A stretch of 64,000 nucleotides of DNA, taken from Gluconacetobacter azotocaptans. GTDB taxonomy: Bacteria > Pseudomonadota > Alphaproteobacteria > Acetobacterales > Acetobacteraceae. Both the position numbers and the translations under genes were made by a program. Positions 27,735 through 33,863 of the stretch are shown piece by piece. The stretch spans positions 62,001 to 126,000 of the forward strand of contig NZ_JABEQF010000001.1 in assembly GCF_014174355.1 (NCBI RefSeq). Reading direction: 5' to 3'. How positions within the stretch are numbered: position 1 is the stretch's first letter; each line of letters begins with the position of its first letter. The notes beneath the pieces are model-generated. The model was not told where the DNA came from and ran no database searches. It saw only the letters and a list, made by a program, of their open reading frames with translations.

Positions 27735-29098
27735 GCGACACACAACGTTTCGACCGGGTCCTGATCGCCAATCGGGGCGAAATAGCCCTACGTATCCAGC
27801 GTGCGTGCCGGCGGCTTGGACTGGAAACGGTCGCCGTTCACTCCGAGGCCGATGCCGAGAGCCGTCATGTGCGCGAAGCGGATGTCGCCTTATGCATCGG
27901 GCCCGCGGCTGCGGCCCGAAGCTATTTGGACACCGATGCGCTGTTGCTGGCCGCCAGGGTCACCGGGGCGTCGGCCATTCATCCCGGATATGGATTTCTC
28001 TCGGAAAATGCCGATTTCGCGGACGCCGTCGAAGCTGCGGGCCTGACGTTCATCGGCCCGACCGGCGCGTCCATTCGCCAGATGGGTGACAAGATCACGG
28101 CCAAGCGCGCCATGCGGGACGCGGGCGTGCCCTGTGTGCCCGGCTCTGACGGACCGTTGCCCGCTTCGATGGACGAGGTTCAGGTCCTGGCCGAGACGGT
28201 TGGCTTTCCGGTGATCGTGAAGGCATCGGGCGGCGGCGGTGGCCGGGGCATGCGTGTCGTGTGGGACGCCGCCGATCTGGCCGAGGCCGTGACGCTGACG
28301 GCGAAAGAGGCCCAGCAGGCCTTCGGCAACCCCACCCTGTACCTCGAGCGCTTCATGCAGAAGCCGCGTCATATCGAGATCCAGGTGCTCTGCGATACCC
28401 ATGGGACGGCCTTGTGGCTGGGTGCACGCGACTGTTCGCTTCAGAGACGCCACCAGAAAGTGCTGGAAGAAGCGCCCGCGCCGGGAATTTCCCCCGCCGT
28501 TATTGCCGAGATCGGCGCCCGTTGTGCCGAGGCGTGCCGCAAGATCGGATATCGCGGGGCCGGGACCTTCGAATTCCTGTATGAGGACGGTATTTTCGCC
28601 TTCATCGAGATGAATACCCGCGTGCAGGTGGAACACCCGATTACCGAAGCGACGACCGGTATCGACATCGTCTGCGAGCAGTTGAAAATCGCGCAAGGCG
28701 AGGCGCTGGCAATCGGGCAGGAAGACGTCGTCACGTACGGTCATGCGATCGAGTGCCGTATCAACGCCGAGGACCCGTTTTCGTTCATGCCGTCACCGGG
28801 TACGATCTCGCGCTGGGACCTGCCGGGCGGTCCGGGAATCAGGGTCGATACGCATGTTGTCGGCGGTTATACGGTCCAGCCCTATTACGACTCGCTGATC
28901 GGCAAGGTCATCGGCCACGGCGCCTCGCGGGAGGAAGCCATCGCGCGTCTGCGCGTCGCGCTGGCGGAAATGCGCGTGGAGGGGGTTTTCACCAATCTGC
29001 GGTTGCATCAGGACGTGCTGGCGGACCCTCGCTTTCAGGAGGGAGGCGTCGATATTCATTATCTCGAGCGGTGGCTTGCGGAGAGGGCGGCGTCGTGA
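27731..29098 (+). CDS. accC: Biotin carboxylase (AccC type)
   Basis: A 455-residue ATP-grasp biotin carboxylase, normal length for AccC. Motifs in order: LIANRGEIALRIQRACRRLG (N-terminal), HPGYGFLSENADFA, the ATP-binding GGGGRGMR, ERFMQKPRHIEIQV, RDCSLQRRHQKVLEEAP and EMNTRVQVEHPITEATTG with the catalytic Arg/Glu residues, then the C-terminal VEGVFTNLRLHQDVL. It carboxylates the biotin on BCCP using ATP and bicarbonate. The start overlaps the BCCP stop, and a BCCP-like gene overlaps its own stop. Confidence 0.92.
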   Translation: MSDTQRFDRVLIANRGEIALRIQRACRRLGLETVAVHSEADAESRHVREADVALCIGPAAAARSYLDTDALLLAARVTGASAIHPGYGFLSENADFADAVEAAGLTFIGPTGASIRQMGDKITAKRAMRDAGVPCVPGSDGPLPASMDEVQVLAETVGFPVIVKASGGGGGRGMRVVWDAADLAEAVTLTAKEAQQAFGNPTLYLERFMQKPRHIEIQVLCDTHGTALWLGARDCSLQRRHQKVLEEAPAPGISPAVIAEIGARCAEACRKIGYRGAGTFEFLYEDGIFAFIEMNTRVQVEHPITEATTGIDIVCEQLKIAQGEALAIGQEDVVTYGHAIECRINAEDPFSFMPSPGTISRWDLPGGPGIRVDTHVVGGYTVQPYYDSLIGKVIGHGASREEAIARLRVALAEMRVEGVFTNLRLHQDVLADPRFQEGGVDIHYLERWLAERAAS

Positions 29099-29550
29099 CC
29101 GGACCATCGAAATTGATCCCCGATCTGGATACGCTGCCGGAAATAGAGGAAATCGGCCAGATCGCGACCTGGCTGGCCGAAGCGGGGCTGGAGTCCATGG
29201 AGCTTTCAAGCTGCATGGGCGGTCGGCTGCGGATCTTGGTGGCGCAAACGCCCCTGCCGGTGGGGCAGGACGTGATCGCCCCGTCTGTGCCGCAACCTGC
29301 GGTGGCCGAGCCGGTGGCCGCGAAGGCGCCGTTCTTCGGCCGTCTGTGTCTGGTGAATCCGCTCGGCGAGGAAGCGTTTGCTCCTGTCGGATCGACTGTC
29401 CGGAAGGGCGATATCGTCGCTCTTCTGACTCTCGAAACTCTTCAGGTTCCTGTCACGGCGCCGATCGACGGCGAGGTGGTGGAAATCGTCGGACGAGCGG
29501 ACGATCTTGTCGGATACGGCGCGGAAATATTGAGAATCAGGCCCCTTTAG
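29095..29550 (+). CDS. Degenerate BCCP-like protein lacking the biotin lysine
   Basis: A 151-residue protein starting at GTG 29095, overlapping the accC stop by the GTGA rule. It has the architecture of a BCCP: N-terminal helical part, Pro/Ala linker (about residues 60-78) and a biotinyl-like beta domain (LVNPLGEEAFAPVGSTVRKG, then PVTAPIDGEVVEIVGRADDL). At the place of EAMKV it reads ETLQV, so the biotin-accepting Lys is replaced by Gln (about residue 117). It cannot carry biotin and is probably a structural or regulatory partner. The operon terminator follows directly. Confidence 0.8.
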   Translation: MTGPSKLIPDLDTLPEIEEIGQIATWLAEAGLESMELSSCMGGRLRILVAQTPLPVGQDVIAPSVPQPAVAEPVAAKAPFFGRLCLVNPLGEEAFAPVGSTVRKGDIVALLTLETLQVPVTAPIDGEVVEIVGRADDLVGYGAEILRIRPL

Positions 29551-29576
29551 CCGGGGAACTGCTCTCGTGGGGCGCA

Positions 29577-29614
29577 GCCGGGGGGAAGCACATGTCTTCC
29601 CCCGGCCTTTTTTT
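29577..29614 (+). terminator. Rho-independent terminator of the SDR-accBC operon
   Basis: A strong GC hairpin: left arm GCCGGGGGGAAG (29577-29588), 7-base loop, right arm CTTCCCCCGGC (29596-29606) with one bulged G, followed by seven T at 29608-29614. It lies just beyond the BCCP-like stop and insulates it from the convergent aspC. Confidence 0.85.
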
Positions 29615-29617
29615 GTC

Positions 29618-30820
29618 TTACGTCAACGAAGACACGAATTCGGCAATACGCCGGCAGCCCTCGCGCAGCGTGTCCGTGTCCGTCGCATAGGAAATGCGGA
29701 AGAAGGGGCTCATCCCGTAAGCCGCGCCCTGCACGGTCGCGACCTGCTGCTCTTCCAGAAGCGCCATGACGAAGTCGGTGTCGGTCTCGATCCGGCGGCC
29801 GCCTTTGGTGGTCTTCCCCAGGCAGGCGCCGATTTCGGGATAGACGTAGAACGCGCCCTGCGGCGTGTGGCATCGCAGGCCGGGGATGGCGTTCAGAAGG
29901 CCGACGACGAGGTCCCGCCGCGCCTGATATTCACGCGCCCGATCCTTGAGATAGTCTTGCGGGCCTTCAAGTGCGGCAATGGCGGCGGCCTGGGCGATCG
30001 TGTTGATGCCGCTGGTGGCCTGACCCTGCATGTTGTTCATGGCGGCGATCAGGTCCCTCGGGCCGCCACAAAATCCGACGCGCCATCCGGTCATGGCATA
30101 GGCTTTGGAGACGCCGTTGACCGTCAGGACCCGATCTTTCAGGCGCGGCTCGATTTCCGCCAGCGTGCGGAATTCAAACTCATCGTATATAAGGTGTTCG
30201 TAGATATCGTCCGTCAGGATCCACACATGCGGATGTTTCATCATGACGGCCGCGATGTCTTCCAGATCCTGTCGGGGGCAGCAGGCGCCCGTCGGATTGT
30301 TGGGGAAATTCAGCACCAGCCACTTGGTCTTCGGCGTGATCGCCGCCTCCAGGTCGCTCGCTGACAGGCGGAAATCATTGCCGGCAGGGCAGGGGACCTG
30401 CACGATCCGGGCGCCCCCCAACCGGGCGATGTCGGCATAGCTGATCCAGTAAGGCGTCGGCAGCACCACTTCGTCACCCGGATTGCAGGTGGCCATCATG
30501 GCATTGTAGATGATCTGCTTCGCGCCGTTCGCGATCAGGATTTCATCCAGCTCGTAACGAAGGTTGTTGTCCCTCAGGAACTTGTTCTGGACGGCCTTCT
30601 TCAGGGCCGGCTTGCCGTCCTGCGGCGGGTATTTTGTGTCCCCACCGCGGGCGGCCACGATGGCGGCCTCGACAACGTGGCCGGGTGTCGGGAAGTCGGG
30701 TTCCCCCGACGACAGGCTGACGATCTTCACGCCTTGGGCCTTGAGCGCAGACGCCTTGTCTGTCATGGCTGCGGAAGCAGAGATCGCAATCCCATTCAGT
30801 CGGTCTGCAAAGCCAGGCAT
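29618..30820 (-). CDS. aspC: Class I pyridoxal-phosphate aminotransferase (aspartate aminotransferase-like)
   Basis: A 400-residue fold-type I aminotransferase of the alphaproteobacterial aspartate aminotransferase group. Seen are LSSGEPDFPTPGHVVEAA, the Tyr-stacking YPPQDG region, the family NFPNNPTGACCPRQ, ILTDDIYEHL (Asp contacting the pyridine N), VSKAYAMTGWRVGF with the PLP lysine at about residue 239, and C-terminal FRISYATDTDTLREGC with the carboxylate-binding Arg. It interconverts aspartate/oxaloacetate with glutamate/2-oxoglutarate, linking glutamate (from 5-oxoproline) to aspartate. It is divergent from aspA. Confidence 0.88.
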   Translation of the reverse strand: MPGFADRLNGIAISASAAMTDKASALKAQGVKIVSLSSGEPDFPTPGHVVEAAIVAARGGDTKYPPQDGKPALKKAVQNKFLRDNNLRYELDEILIANGAKQIIYNAMMATCNPGDEVVLPTPYWISYADIARLGGARIVQVPCPAGNDFRLSASDLEAAITPKTKWLVLNFPNNPTGACCPRQDLEDIAAVMMKHPHVWILTDDIYEHLIYDEFEFRTLAEIEPRLKDRVLTVNGVSKAYAMTGWRVGFCGGPRDLIAAMNNMQGQATSGINTIAQAAAIAALEGPQDYLKDRAREYQARRDLVVGLLNAIPGLRCHTPQGAFYVYPEIGACLGKTTKGGRRIETDTDFVMALLEEQQVATVQGAAYGMSPFFRISYATDTDTLREGCRRIAEFVSSLT

Positions 30821-30919
30821 CGATGGTTTCTCCAGTCTCGATAGCGCGATATTGCTTATGGTTCGGTCAAGTCTAGATCGTTTCGTATTCGCTTAGATAC
30901 CGACGAAAATAGTCTGACC

Positions 30920-30938
30920 CCATACAACAATTATATGG
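30920..30938. promoter_or_regulatory. CCATA-N9-TATGG dyad, candidate Nac-like LysR operator
   Basis: CCATACAACAATTATATGG is a dyad with 5-bp arms and an ATA-N9-TAT core (30922-30936), lying about midway in the 215-base divergent aspC-aspA region. The first eight bases recur upstream of the TonB receptor at 33671-33678. Confidence 0.5.
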
Positions 30939-31035
30939 AGGTGGAGGGGGCTGCCGACATTACAATCCCGGGAACGGTTGGCTCGAACGCCGGGCTTGAC
31001 GTCGATCGTCTCATTCTCCGATCTCAGGATTCACA

Positions 31036-32547
31036 ATGGCCGACACGATGCGGGATAGTGAAGTCAGCGATTGCCTGTCCTCCGGCCCCGTCGGAGGGGC
31101 GGCGGACGGACAGGCCGGTCGGCCAGGCTATCGGGTCGAGCAGGACCTGCTGGGGAAACTCGAGATTCCCGCCGATGCCCTTTGGGGTGTGCATACCCAG
31201 CGGGCCATCGAAAATTTTCGGATCAGCGGCACGCCCATCGGTGCGTTTGAAGAGCTTGTTCGGGCGCTGGTGATCGTCAAACAGGCGGCCGCACGGGCCA
31301 ATTGCGCTCTGGGATATCTGGACGTTGAGCGTGCAACGGCAATTGGCGCGGCGTGTACTGAAATATTGAACGACGGACGCTACCGCGACCACTTCGTCGT
31401 GGATGCCATGCAGGGTGGGGCGGGAACGTCCACCAACATGAATACGAACGAGGTCATCGCGAACGTCGCGCTCGAGATGTCCGGCAGATGCCGGGGCGAC
31501 TATGCCGCCCTGCATCCCAACGACCACGTCAACATGGCGCAGTCGACTAACGATGCCTACCCGACGGCCCTCAGGCTGGCGGCGCTTCTTGCCATCGACC
31601 CCCTGGTCGCTGCGCTGACCGGTCTGGCGGCGGGTCTTGGCGTGAAGGCGGTGGAGTTCGCATCGATCCTCAAGGTCGGCCGTACCCAGTTGCGTGACGC
31701 TGTGCCGATGACACTGGGCCAGGAATTTGGGGCGTTCAAAAGCACGATCGAGGCGGAAATCCGCAGCCTGAAGGACCAGTCGGCCGTGTTTCTTCAGGTC
31801 AATCTCGGGGGGACGGCTGTTGGTACCGGCCTGAATACCGACCCGCGTTACAGGCGGGTGGTCACGGCCGAATTGGCGCAATTGACCGGGCGCCCGATCG
31901 TGCCTGCCGTCGACCTGATCGAGGCGACGTCGGATGTCGGGGCGTTCACACTGTTTTCCGGCGTGTTGAAGAGGCTGGCCCTCAAACTGTCCAAGATGGC
32001 GAGCGATCTGCGATTGCTGTCCAGCGGACCGCGTGCCGGATTGGGCGAGATCGTGCTGCCCGCGGTGCAGGCCGGATCTTCCATCATGCCGGGAAAGATC
32101 AACCCGGTCATACCCGAAGTGGTGAATCAGGTTGCCTACCTCGTCGCTGGGCATGATGTGACGATCACGATGTGCGCGGATGGCGGGCAGTTGCAGCTTA
32201 ACCCGTTCGAGCCGATGATCGGCTATTGTCTGCTTTCCTCGATAAAATTACTGACGTCTGCGGTCAATGCACTTCAGTCGAAATGTGTTGGGGGCATCGT
32301 GGCCGACACCGAAAGGTGCCGGTATTTATCTGAAAATAGTATCGGCGTGGTGACGGCGCTGGTGCCGGTGTTGGGCTACGATATGTGTTCGGCGATCGCC
32401 AAGCGCGCCCTTGCGGAGCACCGGAAGGTTATCGACCTGGTGCTGGAAGAAGATCTTTTGTCCAAGGAGCGGCTTATGGAGATCTTGCGTCCCGAGGCCC
32501 TGACCAGACCAAATCTGGGCGGTGTGCGGGATGAGCCGCCGGGCTAG
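31036..32547 (+). CDS. aspA: Aspartate ammonia-lyase
   Basis: A 503-residue member of the aspartase/fumarase II superfamily. Signature blocks: NMAQSTNDAYPTALRLAALL, VNLGGTAVGTGLNTDPRYR and the catalytic flexible loop GSSIMPGKINPVIPEVVNQV (Ser around residue 348). The MCADGGQLQLNPFEPMIGYC region favours aspartase over fumarase. It splits aspartate to fumarate and ammonia. The N-terminus has about 30 extra residues of low conservation before RVEQDLLGKLEIP. AGGA precedes ATG 31036. Its stop overlaps the convergent LysR gene by 4 bases. With AspC it forms a route from glutamate to fumarate plus ammonium. Confidence 0.9.
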   Translation: MADTMRDSEVSDCLSSGPVGGAADGQAGRPGYRVEQDLLGKLEIPADALWGVHTQRAIENFRISGTPIGAFEELVRALVIVKQAAARANCALGYLDVERATAIGAACTEILNDGRYRDHFVVDAMQGGAGTSTNMNTNEVIANVALEMSGRCRGDYAALHPNDHVNMAQSTNDAYPTALRLAALLAIDPLVAALTGLAAGLGVKAVEFASILKVGRTQLRDAVPMTLGQEFGAFKSTIEAEIRSLKDQSAVFLQVNLGGTAVGTGLNTDPRYRRVVTAELAQLTGRPIVPAVDLIEATSDVGAFTLFSGVLKRLALKLSKMASDLRLLSSGPRAGLGEIVLPAVQAGSSIMPGKINPVIPEVVNQVAYLVAGHDVTITMCADGGQLQLNPFEPMIGYCLLSSIKLLTSAVNALQSKCVGGIVADTERCRYLSENSIGVVTALVPVLGYDMCSAIAKRALAEHRKVIDLVLEEDLLSKERLMEILRPEALTRPNLGGVRDEPPG

Positions 32548-33491
32548 GATGCCTGCGTTCCCGGCCAGTTCCGCGAGGTTGCCATCGCCCGGGCCAGATC
32601 GATCAGCTGTTCGCGGACGGCGACCGAAGCCTCGGTTTCGGGGACCGTTTCGGGAATGCAGAGAGATACGTCTTCCTGGATAACCGGATTGCGCAAGGGA
32701 TAAATTCGGGATTTTTCAGGCACGACAATACGACTGGCGACCGACCATGGCAGAATTGTGCTGCCGATGCCTTCGGCTATCGATTCCTGCAACGTGAGAA
32801 GCGCTTCTATTTCCGCGATGATATTGGGCTTGAGCTGCTTGCGCAGAAAAGCCATGTCAATGCGGCTTCGGACGAAATTATGCTTGGGCGGAACCAGAAG
32901 AGGAATGTCGACGATATCCGCCAGTTGAACCGCGCCTGTCGAATCTTGCGGAAATTCCAGAGATATGGGGGAAAGAAGAAAGAAGTCCTCTTTCATCAAC
33001 GGTGTGAAGACGACACCCTTGATTGGACCGGAGCCATGAATGACGGCCATATCCAGGCGGCCGGTCATGATCAACTCGCTGTATATATCGTCGAAGCTTT
33101 CGGTCAAATGAAGAGTGATACCCGGAAGGCGCGACCGAACGCGCTGGAGGAGGTCGACGGCGAGTGTCGAGCCGGCACTGTATGGCGAAAGACCGACCGA
33201 CACCTTGCCCACCAGTGGCCCGACGCCGTTGCTGATCTCGACCATGGCCCTGTCGAGCTGCTTGATCAATGTTTGCGCGTGCCGATACAATTCCAGGCCG
33301 GCCGTCGTCGGGGTGACCCCGCTCTTGCTTCTGATGACGAGCTTCTGCTTGAAAGCACTTTCAAGTGCCGCCAATTGCTGACTGAGTGCGGGCTGGGCAA
33401 TATTGAGGAGATCAGCGGCGCGCGAGATGCTGCCAAGGTCTATTATTTTTACAAATGCCTGCAGCCGTCTTATGTCCAAGTGAAACTCCAT
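32544..33491 (-). CDS. LysR-family regulator, Nac-like
   Basis: A 315-residue LysR protein with the N-terminal winged helix (LQAFVKIIDLGSISRAADLL, NIAQPALSQQLAALE) and GVTPTTAGLELYRHA in the linker helix, closely resembling E. coli Nac in these blocks. The C-terminal periplasmic-binding-like domain follows (GKVSVGLSPYSAGS, GRLDMAVIHGSGPIKGVVFTP). Nac proteins respond to nitrogen status and bind ATA-N9-TAT. It is encoded tail-to-tail with aspA and divergent from a TonB receptor. Candidate sites occur in three local divergent regions, so it probably controls the pxp, asp and possibly levan genes. The 19-bp dyad at 33509-33527 just upstream may mediate autoregulation. Confidence 0.85.
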   Translation of the reverse strand: MEFHLDIRRLQAFVKIIDLGSISRAADLLNIAQPALSQQLAALESAFKQKLVIRSKSGVTPTTAGLELYRHAQTLIKQLDRAMVEISNGVGPLVGKVSVGLSPYSAGSTLAVDLLQRVRSRLPGITLHLTESFDDIYSELIMTGRLDMAVIHGSGPIKGVVFTPLMKEDFFLLSPISLEFPQDSTGAVQLADIVDIPLLVPPKHNFVRSRIDMAFLRKQLKPNIIAEIEALLTLQESIAEGIGSTILPWSVASRIVVPEKSRIYPLRNPVIQEDVSLCIPETVPETEASVAVREQLIDLARAMATSRNWPGTQAS

Positions 33492-33863
33492 CTTACGGCA
33501 AGGGCGTGTTGCTTAGATAATAGGCAATCTCGCCTCATTAGTCAATGAATCAGCGGGCCGCACGTGCCGGCCCGCAGCTTGCCCATGGGCGGTGTGCGTC
33601 GGTCATGGTGGCGGGTCAGGGCCGCCTTCCCGAGGGGGCGTAAGGCGCCTGGCCGGTGGAAGCGGCGGGGCCATACAATTTAATTATACTGCCATATTCC
33701 GGACTCTGGCGTAATTTGCAACGAAGCAGTCGGCGTTGCTGCCTTGGATTTTCCGAAAGCGTAATTATTGCCCGATCGGCAAGAGTGTGCCGCCGGTAGA
33801 GGCCCGAATATATCGTTCCGTGACAGGATCATTCCTGTGTCAATACATATGAGGAGGACGAAA
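33492..33863. promoter_or_regulatory. Divergent control region of LysR regulator and TonB receptor
   Basis: No gene is present. It holds a dyad TTGCTTAGATAATAGGCAA at 33509-33527 (arms TTGCTTA/TAGGCAA, one mismatch) close to the LysR start, a GC hairpin GCGGGCC...GGCCCGC (33553-33559/33569-33575) without a T-run, and an ATA-N9-TAT site at 33673-33687 in an AT-rich stretch that includes TATACT, a plausible -10 element for the receptor gene. Confidence 0.5.
33673..33687. promoter_or_regulatory. ATA-N9-TAT site upstream of TonB receptor
   Basis: ATA, CAATTTAAT, TAT. Preceded by CC, it begins CCATACAA exactly like the aspC-aspA site. It overlaps the likely -10 region, about 180 bases from the receptor start. 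A candidate binding site for the Nac-like regulator encoded next door. Confidence 0.4.

Noticed and set aside
33553-33575. GC hairpin as intrinsic terminator
   Set aside because: The stem is good, but there is no T-run on either strand and it lies between divergent promoters.
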